Shown one piece after another: positions 57,611-64,000 of a DNA stretch of 64,000 nucleotides. Source of the stretch: Mycolicibacterium rufum (lineage in GTDB: Bacteria > Actinomycetota > Actinomycetes > Mycobacteriales > Mycobacteriaceae); the NCBI RefSeq assembly GCF_022374875.2, contig NZ_CP092427.2, positions 4,526,001 to 4,590,000 on the forward strand, given 5' to 3'. The position numbers were made by a program, and so were the translations under genes. Every line of letters begins with the position of its first letter. Positions within the stretch are counted from its first letter, which is position 1. The notes below the pieces were generated by a model. That model was not told where the DNA came from. It was given only the letters and a program-made list of their open reading frames with translations, and made no database searches.

Positions 57611-60127
57611 GTGACCGTGACGAGCGAGGGGTCGGCGCCGCCGCGGCAGGTGCTGCAGCGGGCGGACGGCGTCGAACTGATCGGGGAGATGGCGGGATCG
57701 GGCTACAAGGTCCCGCCCTCCCTGGTCCGCCGCGCCGACGGGCAGACGATTCAGCTCACCCCACTGCTGTACGCGATCGTCCGCGAGATCGACGGCGAAC
57801 GCACTCCCGGCGAGGTGGCGGCCGCGGTGTCGGAGGCGACCGGACGCACGGTCACTGCCGACAACATCGGCCACCTCGTCGACAAGCAGTTGCGACCCCT
57901 GGGACTCCTTGTCCTACCCGACGGTCGCCAACCGGCGACCAAGAAGCGAAACCCTCTGCTGGGCTTGCGTTTCCGCTATGCGGTGACGGAACCCGAACGC
58001 ACCCGACGGCTCACCGATCCGTTCCGGTTCCTTTTCCGGCCGTGGATGGTCGTGCCGATGCTCGCGGTGTTCGCGGTCGTGTGCTGGTGGGTGTTCTTCC
58101 GCAAGGGTCTGGCCCACGCCGCCTATGACGCGTTCGAGCGCCCGGGGCTGCTGATCCTCGTGTTCGTGGTGACGATCCTGTCCGCGGGGTTCCACGAGTT
58201 CGGGCATGCGGCGGCGGCGCGCTACGGCGGTGCCACCCCGGGCGCCATGGGCTTCGGCGTCTACCTGGTGTGGCCGGCGTTCTACACCGACGTCACCGAC
58301 ACCTACCGCCTCGGCCGAAAAGCCCGGGTGCGCACCGATCTCGGTGGGCTCTACTTCAACGCGATCGTCGCGGTGGCGATCGCCGCGCTGTGGTGGTGGC
58401 TGCGCTACGACGCGCTCCTGCTCGTCGTCGCCACGCAGATCCTGCAGATGCTGCGCCAACTCGCGCCGATGGTCCGGTTCGACGGCTACCACGTGCTCGC
58501 CGACCTCACCGGCGTCCCCGACCTGTACTCGCGCATCAAGCCGACGCTGCTCGGACTGCTGCCGTGGCGGTGGGGCGATCCGCACGCACGCATGCTCAAG
58601 CCGTGGGCCCGCATCCTCGTCACGGTCTGGGTGCTGGTCGTGGTGCCGATGCTGCTGTCGGCCATCGTCGGCGCGATCGTCGCGCTGCCCCGCCTGCTCG
58701 GCTCGGCGTGGTCGGCCCTGGGCACCCAGCGCGACGTGCTCACCAGTTCGTGGGCCGACGGCGACTTCATCCAGGTCGTGGCCCGCGTGCTGGCCATCGT
58801 CGCCATCGTCATCCCGGTGGCCGGTGTGCTCTACATGCTCGTCCGGTTCGGCCGGCAGACCGCGCTCACTGCGTGGAAGGCATCCGCGGGCAAGCCGCTG
58901 ATGCGTGTGCTCGTCCTGCTGGCCGGAGTCGTGGCGGCGAGCGGGATCGCCTACGCGTGGTGGCCGGGGGAGTCGACCTACCGGCCGATCCAGCCGTGGG
59001 AACGCGGCACGGTCGGTGACATCGCCTATGCGCTCGGCATGCAGCGCCTCGCCCACGAGCAGCCGCTGCAGCGGTCGGAAGCCACGCGGCCCGTGGCGGC
59101 GTCACGCACGATCGCGCCGGGGCAGCGCGGGGTCATGCGGGTCATGTGGGACACCAGAAGCTCCCTGCCGAAGGCGGGCCAGCCGCGGCTGATGGTGGTG
59201 CTGATCCCGCGGATCCTGCGGGGTGGCGGAGGGCCCGCGTCCACCGGCGCGCTCACCACGGCAGCCGACAAGGGCTGGGTGTTCCCCGTCGACAAGCCGC
59301 TGACCCCGGGACCCGGTGACACCCAGGCGCTGGCCGTCAACACGCGAAACAACACCGTGGTCTACGAGGCCGCGTTCGCGCTCGTGTGGCAGACCGACGA
59401 GGAGTACGCCGAGAACATCAACGACGCGGAAGCCTATGCGTCGTGCCGGAATTGCGGTGCCGTCGCCGTCGCGTACCAGGTGGTGTTCGTCATCGACAAC
59501 GACGACACCAACGACAACGTGGCAACGCCGCAGAACCTCGCGGGCGCGCTGAGCTACGACTGCATCAACTGCCTGACCTATGCGCTGGCACAGCAGCTGT
59601 TCATCACGCTCGACGAGCCGCTCTCGCCCGCGGCGATGGCGAAGATCGACACGGTGTGGGCGCGAGTTGCGTTGTTCCAGAAGCAGATCGAGGCGGGTCA
59701 GGTGAAGCTCGCCGACATTCAGCCGCAATTGCAGGCCTACACCGACGAGATCAAGGCGATCGTCGAAGAAGACCAACCGGGCACGTTCGCGACGTCCACT
59801 GCCGTCGCGACGACGGCTGCGTCCGCCGCCCCGACGTCGAGCGCCGCGCCGAGCGTGTCAGCCACACCGACCGCGACGGAGCCGACACCGACCAGCGGAA
59901 CAGCAGAGCCCAGCGCCAGCGTCGAAGCGTCACCGAGTGAGACGGCCGCCCCGTCGACCTCCGCGGCGCCGACGACGACGGCGGGCTCGACCTCGACCGC
60001 CGTGGTGTCCGACCCCACCGCGACGGCTGACCCGACCGGGACGGCCGGGTCGACGGGGACGGCGTCGTCGGGTGACACCACGTCCGGGGGAACGGCATCC
60101 GACAGCGGGACGGCGAGCTCGCCCTAG
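57611..60127 (+). CDS. PqqD-like domain fused to M50 site-2-type metalloprotease with large exported CxxC domain
   Basis: An 838-residue membrane protein. Residues about 5-100 are a PqqD/RRE-like winged-helix domain (QLTPLLYAIVREIDGERTPGEV; GRTVTADNIGHLVDKQLRPLGLL). The M50 core follows about six TM helices, with zinc motif HEFGH (His about 195) and a second-motif FDGYHVLADL (about 289). Residues about 440-725 are extracytoplasmic and carry SCRNCG (about 610) and DCINC (about 650) motifs. The last 110 residues are a Ser/Thr/Pro/Ala tail. GTG 57611 is chosen because AGGAG lies 7 nt upstream. It probably recognises and cleaves or exports the neighbouring repeat protein. Confidence 0.82.
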   Translation: MTVTSEGSAPPRQVLQRADGVELIGEMAGSGYKVPPSLVRRADGQTIQLTPLLYAIVREIDGERTPGEVAAAVSEATGRTVTADNIGHLVDKQLRPLGLLVLPDGRQPATKKRNPLLGLRFRYAVTEPERTRRLTDPFRFLFRPWMVVPMLAVFAVVCWWVFFRKGLAHAAYDAFERPGLLILVFVVTILSAGFHEFGHAAAARYGGATPGAMGFGVYLVWPAFYTDVTDTYRLGRKARVRTDLGGLYFNAIVAVAIAALWWWLRYDALLLVVATQILQMLRQLAPMVRFDGYHVLADLTGVPDLYSRIKPTLLGLLPWRWGDPHARMLKPWARILVTVWVLVVVPMLLSAIVGAIVALPRLLGSAWSALGTQRDVLTSSWADGDFIQVVARVLAIVAIVIPVAGVLYMLVRFGRQTALTAWKASAGKPLMRVLVLLAGVVAASGIAYAWWPGESTYRPIQPWERGTVGDIAYALGMQRLAHEQPLQRSEATRPVAASRTIAPGQRGVMRVMWDTRSSLPKAGQPRLMVVLIPRILRGGGGPASTGALTTAADKGWVFPVDKPLTPGPGDTQALAVNTRNNTVVYEAAFALVWQTDEEYAENINDAEAYASCRNCGAVAVAYQVVFVIDNDDTNDNVATPQNLAGALSYDCINCLTYALAQQLFITLDEPLSPAAMAKIDTVWARVALFQKQIEAGQVKLADIQPQLQAYTDEIKAIVEEDQPGTFATSTAVATTAASAAPTSSAAPSVSATPTATEPTPTSGTAEPSASVEASPSETAAPSTSAAPTTTAGSTSTAVVSDPTATADPTGTAGSTGTASSGDTTSGGTASDSGTASSP

Positions 60128-60196
60128 GCGCCGAACGTACGGTTTCTGACGTCGTTGCCCGCATGTCGCGTCACAGTGCGAACACCCGACGCGGTG

Positions 60197-60574
60197 TCAG
60201 CCGCCGATGCCGTTGTCCAGCCCGAGATGGGTGCCGAAGTACCAGGGCACGCCGACGAGTGCTGCCGCGGCGACGAGCAGGAGCACGACGAACGCGACGG
60301 CCCAAGCGCGGCCTCGTGCGTCGCCCGACCGGAAGGCGACCGCCAGGAACACGAGGCCGAGCGCGGCGCCCGTCCAGCCTGTGATCCTGAGCGGTGTCCT
60401 GGCTGCCCGCTGGTAGTCGGTGAGGTAGCCGTCGGGGAAGCCGAACATCGACACGTCGGTGTAGATCCACAGGGCCAGGCCGAAGGACGCCCCCGCGGAG
60501 ACGAGGCAGGCGGAGACGAGGAGTGCCCTGCCCGCCGTCGGTGTCCGCATGACCGAAGTATCGCCGGAGACCAT
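60197..60574 (-). CDS. Small polytopic membrane protein
   Basis: A 125-residue protein with about three TM helices (ALLVSACLVSAGASFGLALWIY; ITGWTGAALGLVFLAVAF; WAVAFVVLLLVAAAALVGVPWYF). No family is recognised. The minus-strand CACTAT box 12 nt upstream of ATG 60574 supports this start; ATG 60550 (MRTPTAG) is equally plausible and would give 117 residues. It diverges from the small alpha-CTD-like gene across 54 bp. Confidence 0.65.
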   Translation of the reverse strand: MVSGDTSVMRTPTAGRALLVSACLVSAGASFGLALWIYTDVSMFGFPDGYLTDYQRAARTPLRITGWTGAALGLVFLAVAFRSGDARGRAWAVAFVVLLLVAAAALVGVPWYFGTHLGLDNGIGG

Positions 60575-60628
60575 GTCGGTCGGACGATAGTGAGACAGAC
60601 AGGGCACTGGCTCGAGACAGGTGAGGGC

Positions 60629-60820
60629 ATGAGCGACAGCTACGACGGGCCTCCGATCCCACCGGAGTTCGCACAGTTCACTCCCCGAACCGCCCGAGCC
60701 CTGACGCGCGGCGGCTACCGATGCCTCCTCGACGTGTGGGTGGCCAGTGACGACGAATTGCTGGCATTGCGGAATTTCGGGATGCTGAGCCTGGCCGAAG
60801 TGCGGGCAACGGGTCCCTGA
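60629..60820 (+). CDS. Free-standing RNA polymerase alpha-CTD-like miniprotein
   Basis: A 63-residue protein. Residues about 20-61 (TPRTARALTRGGYRCLLDVW, DDELLALRNFGMLSLAEV) follow the helix-hairpin-helix pattern of the RpoA C-terminal domain, whose consensus reads roughly LSxRxxNxLxxxGIxTxxDL...LLxLRNFGxKSLxEI. The RpoA-type LRNFG motif is intact. A short acidic N terminus (MSDSYDGPPIPPEF) precedes it. GTGAGGG 2-8 nt upstream is a weak ribosome-binding site. It could bind DNA upstream elements or mimic the alpha-CTD towards regulators. This is inference from sequence resemblance. Confidence 0.65.
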   Translation: MSDSYDGPPIPPEFAQFTPRTARALTRGGYRCLLDVWVASDDELLALRNFGMLSLAEVRATGP

Positions 60821-60919
60821 CGGGAACGGCCATCACCGCACCCCGAGGTTCGCCAACCGGTCAGCGCCCGTTCACCCGCGGCACAGATCGACACCGCTGA
60901 CGCGGTCTAGCGTCGGCCG

Positions 60920-61156
60920 ATGCCGGCAGAATCACGCGGCGAGAAGACTCGCATACTGTTCCAGGGCGCTCTGCTCGACGCCATCACCGAGGGGCGGAAG
61001 CCGTACCGCACAGCAAACCTGAGCGACGACACTTGGCGGTTGATCGACGCCGTCGCCGATGCCCACCCCGATGCCACGCCAACTCTGATCAGCGACGCCT
61101 ACGACTCGTACGAACAAGACTGTGACGATTTGGCGAGAAGCATGGCCGGCAGGTGA
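60920..61156 (+). CDS. Small hypothetical protein
   Basis: A 78-residue acidic soluble protein (GEKTRILFQGALLDAITEGRKP; DDTWRLIDAVADAHPD; YDSYEQDCDDLARSM). No recognised domain. A TAGCGT box at 60908-60913 puts transcription start at ATG 60920, so a leaderless mRNA is likely, which is the best support that it is real. It is followed 21 nt later by another small gene. Confidence 0.55.
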   Translation: MPAESRGEKTRILFQGALLDAITEGRKPYRTANLSDDTWRLIDAVADAHPDATPTLISDAYDSYEQDCDDLARSMAGR

Positions 61157-61177
61157 ACGGAATGCGACCATCCGCCA

Positions 61178-61378
61178 ATGGTCGATTCAAGCGAATGGAC
61201 GGCTATACAGCACGTGGTGGAACGGCTGACGCAGCGTTATCCCGCGGTTGAGCCCGAAACCGTGATGACGGTGGTGCATCGCTCCCACGCGATGTTCGAC
61301 GGCCGCCCGGTGCGAGACTTCGTTCCGCTGTTCGTCGAGCGCCGCTCGCAGGAAGAACTCGCCAAGATCGGCGGCTGA
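61178..61378 (+). CDS. Three-helix bundle dimerisation-type small protein
   Basis: A 66-residue protein. Its pattern (IQHVVERLTQRYPAVEPETVMTVVHRSHAMFDGRPVRDFVPLFVERRSQEEL) matches the small three-helix dimerisation domain found at the N terminus of some actinobacterial low-molecular-weight phosphatase-like and arsenate-reductase-like proteins, and also as stand-alone proteins. The function is unknown. The region 61379-61603 downstream has no convincing gene (see findings). Confidence 0.65.
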   Translation: MVDSSEWTAIQHVVERLTQRYPAVEPETVMTVVHRSHAMFDGRPVRDFVPLFVERRSQEELAKIGG

Positions 61379-61603
61379 CCCTCCGGATCCGGCCGCAGGA
61401 CGAAGCGGCGATCGAGCCGCTCGATCATGTCGTCGAGTCGACGGAGATCGTCCTCGGCCCGGTGCATCTCAGCGATGATGCGGCTTGTGCTGTCGCCGTT
61501 GCGGATCAGATTTCGGCGCTCGCTGATGCGGCCGACCAGGTGCCGCCGTTCGGCTGCGAGTTCACGACGCAGACTCTTGGCCTGTTGCAGATCAGCGGCG
61601 CTG

Positions 61604-62023
61604 CTACTTGGGCGCGGTGAGTTCGAGGGCGATGTCGTCGGGATCGCGGAACTCGAGAATGTAGGACGGGCCGATGTCCTTGATGGGCTCGTGGGCGATA
61701 CCCAGCGATTCGAGGTGGCGGGCCGCCGCGACGAGTTCGTCGTGACTGTCGACCGGCAGTGCGAGGTGGTCCAGACCCACTCGGTCCGCGTCGAACCGGT
61801 CGGTGCCGGGCGCCACCGGCCGAAGACCGACGAGTGCGTTACCGAGGTTGTAGATGACACCGTCGAACAGGAACCACAGCTGCTCGCGGGTGGCGGCGTC
61901 GGCATCGGCGGGCATCTCCACCAGCACGGGCCACCCGAAGACGGCGTCGTAGAAGCGGCGGGAGCGGGCGATGTCAGTGACGGTCAGACGAACATGCGCG
62001 ATGGAGTTGGTGCGGATGGCCAC
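61604..62023 (-). CDS. Glyoxalase/bleomycin-resistance-fold (VOC) protein
   Basis: A 139-residue protein of the vicinal oxygen chelate fold. It has two beta-alpha-beta-beta-beta modules: SIAHVRLTVTDIARSRRFYDAVFGWP with the first metal His, and GLDHLALPVDSHDELVAAARHLESLG, ending YILEFRDPDDIALELTAPK with the Glu ligand region. The reaction is unknown; family members act as dioxygenases, isomerases or resistance proteins. GTG 62023 is chosen because the frame upstream runs into the tRNA gene. The gene reads away from tRNA-Arg. Confidence 0.85.
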   Translation of the reverse strand: MAIRTNSIAHVRLTVTDIARSRRFYDAVFGWPVLVEMPADADAATREQLWFLFDGVIYNLGNALVGLRPVAPGTDRFDADRVGLDHLALPVDSHDELVAAARHLESLGIAHEPIKDIGPSYILEFRDPDDIALELTAPK

Positions 62024-62111
62024 GTCGTCATGCTGACATCCCGCCGAGCGGCGGATCAGGAAATCAGCGCGAGGACTTCGTCGAGCAGATAATTCGCTGC
62101 TGATGGTTGGG

Positions 62112-62184
62112 TGCCCCCGGCAGGATTCGAACCTGCGGCCTTCTGCTCCGGAGGCAGACGCTCTATCCCCTGAGCTACGGGGGC
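62112..62184 (-). tRNA. tRNA-Arg (anticodon CCG)
   Basis: A 73-nt cloverleaf on the minus strand. The acceptor stem is GCCCCCG/CGGGGGC, with a D-arm AGCTCAGGGGATAGAGC. The anticodon stem is TCTGC/GCAGA around loop CTCCGGA, giving anticodon CCG. The T-arm contains GGTTCGAATCC and the discriminator base is A. The 3' CCA is not encoded. It decodes CGG arginine codons. It lies 100 bp upstream of argS on the opposite strand. Confidence 0.96.
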
Positions 62185-62284
62185 GCATGTCGAGACTGCG
62201 CCGTTCGGGCGTGGCTAGCCTAGCGCATCCACGAGGCTAAACGGATTCGGGTCGGGAAGGCCCCAGACCATAGGATGGTCCCTC

Positions 62285-63937
62285 GTGACCCCCGCCGATC
62301 TGGCCGAGCTGCTCCGCAGCACCGCTGCCGCGGTGCTCGACGCGCACGGCCTGGACTCCTCCGCGCTGCCGGCCACCGTGACCGTGGAGCGCCCGCGCAA
62401 CCCCGAGCACGGTGACTACGCCACCAACCTGGCGCTGCAGCTCGGCAAGAAGGTCGGCGCCAACCCCCGCGAGCTGGCCGGCTGGCTGGCCGCCGCGCTC
62501 GCCGAGCAGCCCGGCATCGCGGCCGCCGACGTCGCCGGGCCCGGCTTCGTCAACCTGCGCATCGAGGCCTCGGCGCAGAACGTCCTGGTCGGCGACGTCA
62601 TCGCCGCCGGCGCGGGCTACGGCACCTCGGCCGAGCTGGGCGGGCGCCGGGTCAACCTGGAGTTCGTCTCGGCCAATCCGACCGGACCCATCCACATCGG
62701 TGGCACCCGTTGGGCGGCCGTCGGCGACGCGCTGGGCCGGCTGCTCAGCACCCAGGGCGCCGAGGTGGTACGCGAGTACTACTTCAACGACCACGGCGCG
62801 CAGATCGACCGGTTCACCAACTCGTTGATCGCCGCCGCCAAGGGTGAGCCGACCCCCGAGGACGGCTACGCCGGCTCCTACATCGGCGACATCGCCGCGC
62901 AGGTGCTCGCCAAAGAGCCCGAGGCGCTGACCCTGCCCGACGCCGAGATGCGGGAGACCTTCCGCGCCATCGGGGTCAACCTGATGTTCGACCACATCAA
63001 AGCCTCGCTGCACGAGTTCGGCACCGACTTCGACGTCTTCACCCACGAAGACTCGATGCACACCTCCGGACGCGTCGACGAGGCCATCGCCAAGCTGCGC
63101 GAGAACGGCAGCATCTACGAGAAGGACGGCGCGGTCTGGCTGCGCACCACCGACTACGGCGACGACAAGGACCGCGTCGTCATCAAGAGCGACGGCCAGC
63201 CGGCCTACATCGCCGGTGACCTCGCGTACTTCCTGGACAAGCGCCAGCGCGGCTTCGATCTGTGCATCTACATGCTCGGCGCCGATCACCACGGCTACAT
63301 CGCGCGGCTCAAGGCCGCCGCGGCCGCACTCGGCGACGACCCCGACACCGTCGAGGTACTCATCGGCCAGATGGTCAACCTCGTCCGCGACGGCCAGCCC
63401 GTCCGGATGAGCAAGCGGGCGGGCACCGTCATCACCCTCGACGACCTCGTCGAGGCGATCGGCGTCGACGCCGCGCGCTACGCCCTGATCCGCAGTTCCG
63501 TGGACACCCCGATCGACATCGATCTGGCGCTGTGGTCGTCGGCGTCGGCCGAGAACCCGGTCTATTACGTGCAATACGCGCACGCCCGGCTGTCCGCGCT
63601 GGCCCGCAACGCCGCCGATCTGGGCATCACACCCGACACCGCACACCTCGACCTGCTGACCCATGACAAAGAAGGCACGCTGATCCGCAACATCGGCGAG
63701 TTCCCGCGGGTGCTCGCCACGGCTGCGGCCCTGCGGGAACCGCATCGCGTGTCTCGGTATCTCGAGGACCTCGCCGGTGACTACCACCGCTTCTACGACT
63801 CCTGCCGCGTGCTCCCGCAGGGCGACGAGGAGCCCGGCGACCTGCATGCGGCGCGCCTGGCGTTGTGCGCCGCCACCCGCCAGGTGATCGCCAACGGACT
63901 GGGCATCCTCGGCGTCAGCGCCCCGGAGCGGATGTGA
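62285..63937 (+). CDS. argS: Arginyl-tRNA synthetase
   Basis: A 550-residue class I synthetase that charges tRNA-Arg. It carries the HIGH-type motif in [16 protein letters not shown] (about residues 135-150), an N-terminal additional domain and an MSK-type signature ([10 protein letters not shown]) near residue 375. The C-terminal DALR anticodon-binding domain includes [16 protein letters not shown]. Length equals the mycobacterial enzyme. A TAGGAT box at 62271-62276 places the GTG at a leaderless start. The stop overlaps the lysA GTG. Confidence 0.96.
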   Translation: MTPADLAELLRSTAAAVLDAHGLDSSALPATVTVERPRNPEHGDYATNLALQLGKKVGANPRELAGWLAAALAEQPGIAAADVAGPGFVNLRIEASAQNVLVGDVIAAGAGYGTSAELGGRRVNLEFVSANPTGPIHIGGTRWAAVGDALGRLLSTQGAEVVREYYFNDHGAQIDRFTNSLIAAAKGEPTPEDGYAGSYIGDIAAQVLAKEPEALTLPDAEMRETFRAIGVNLMFDHIKASLHEFGTDFDVFTHEDSMHTSGRVDEAIAKLRENGSIYEKDGAVWLRTTDYGDDKDRVVIKSDGQPAYIAGDLAYFLDKRQRGFDLCIYMLGADHHGYIARLKAAAAALGDDPDTVEVLIGQMVNLVRDGQPVRMSKRAGTVITLDDLVEAIGVDAARYALIRSSVDTPIDIDLALWSSASAENPVYYVQYAHARLSALARNAADLGITPDTAHLDLLTHDKEGTLIRNIGEFPRVLATAAALREPHRVSRYLEDLAGDYHRFYDSCRVLPQGDEEPGDLHAARLALCAATRQVIANGLGILGVSAPERM

Positions 63938-64000
63938 TCGCTCATCCCGCCGGTCCCCGTCACGCCGAGGAGATCCACCACGCCGGCGCCCCGGATCGTC
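63934..64000 (+). CDS. lysA: Diaminopimelate decarboxylase, N-terminal fragment (cut by window end)
   Basis: Only 22 codons are in the window ([20 protein letters not shown]...). This N terminus is what I recall for LysA of rapid-growing mycobacteria, and argS-lysA adjacency is conserved (Rv1292-Rv1293 in M. tuberculosis). LysA makes lysine from meso-diaminopimelate. The GTG overlaps the argS TGA (GTGA), so translation is coupled. The PLP-binding parts lie outside the window. Confidence 0.8.
   Translation, partial: MIAHPAGPRHAEEIHHAGAPDR

Noticed and set aside
62024..62188. Extension of the glyoxalase-fold protein upstream to a Met inside the tRNA region
   Set aside because: The extension would be encoded by the tRNA-Arg gene. 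The VOC fold starts right after GTG 62023.
1..64000. CRISPR arrays, insertion sequences, prophage or integrase genes, rRNA genes
   Set aside because: No spaced direct-repeat array, transposase, integrase or rRNA sequence was recognised. The only RNA gene found is tRNA-Arg, and no attachment-site duplication was seen beside it.

Overview
The window is high-GC actinobacterial DNA. Its gene order and protein sequences point to an environmental, probably rapidly growing, mycobacterium (Mycolicibacterium type). From recall, with no database search, the backbone follows Mycobacterium tuberculosis Rv1272c to Rv1293: a two-gene ABC exporter, lprB, lprC, a SixA-like phosphatase, an SbcD/SbcC-like nuclease pair, a GMC oxidoreductase, oppABCD, the beta carbonic anhydrase canA, cysD, cysNC, an Rrf2 regulator, argS and lysA. 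Many starts sit 6 to 9 nt after a TANNNT-type -10 box, which fits the leaderless transcription common in mycobacteria. GTGA/ATGA stop-start overlaps are also frequent.

Layout. 1-2367 is a copper cassette (CopA-type ATPase cut by the window edge, a small His-bearing membrane protein, CopZ and a divergent DUF305 lipoprotein) around a CsoR/RicR-like operator. 2368-9000 holds dtd, an AIM24-like protein, a conserved mycobacterial protein, a molybdopterin oxidoreductase, and a MarR regulator with an FAD-monooxygenase/DUF385 fusion. 9001-29185 is the conserved Rv1272c-Rv1283c block, interrupted by two FMN-type monooxygenases and an alpha/beta hydrolase. 29259-37371 is a TrcRS-like two-component system with a divergent DUF5666 protein and a GT39 - GT2/GtrA - GT39 operon, probably for lipid-linked glycosylation of the envelope. 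37498-42793 carries carbonic anhydrase, sulfate activation (cysD, cysNC, cysQ), a cysteine-hydrolase-fold protein and the Rrf2 regulator.

42807-61378 is accessory in content: nitronate monooxygenase, a LuxR-type two-component system with a DUF4097-like protein, a TDT-family transporter, a FadR-like regulator with a fatty-acid-hydroxylase-like protein, an F420-type oxidoreductase, a double-RCK potassium channel, two acyl-CoA dehydrogenases, small secreted proteins and several small unknown proteins. A glyoxalase-fold protein, tRNA-Arg(CCG), argS and the start of lysA close the window.

The best candidate for an undescribed system is 56777-60127. It holds a two-repeat protein with a leader-like N terminus and no signal peptide. 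Next to it is an 838-residue membrane protein combining a PqqD-like peptide-recognition domain, an HEFGH site-2-type metalloprotease core and a large exported domain with two CxxC motifs. This looks like a peptide or protein maturation and export pair. Other notable signals are paired MarR operator candidates, a leaderless 15-codon upstream ORF overlapping cysD, nested intergenic hairpins, a hairpin that buries a ribosome-binding site, and a free-standing RNA polymerase alpha-CTD-like miniprotein.
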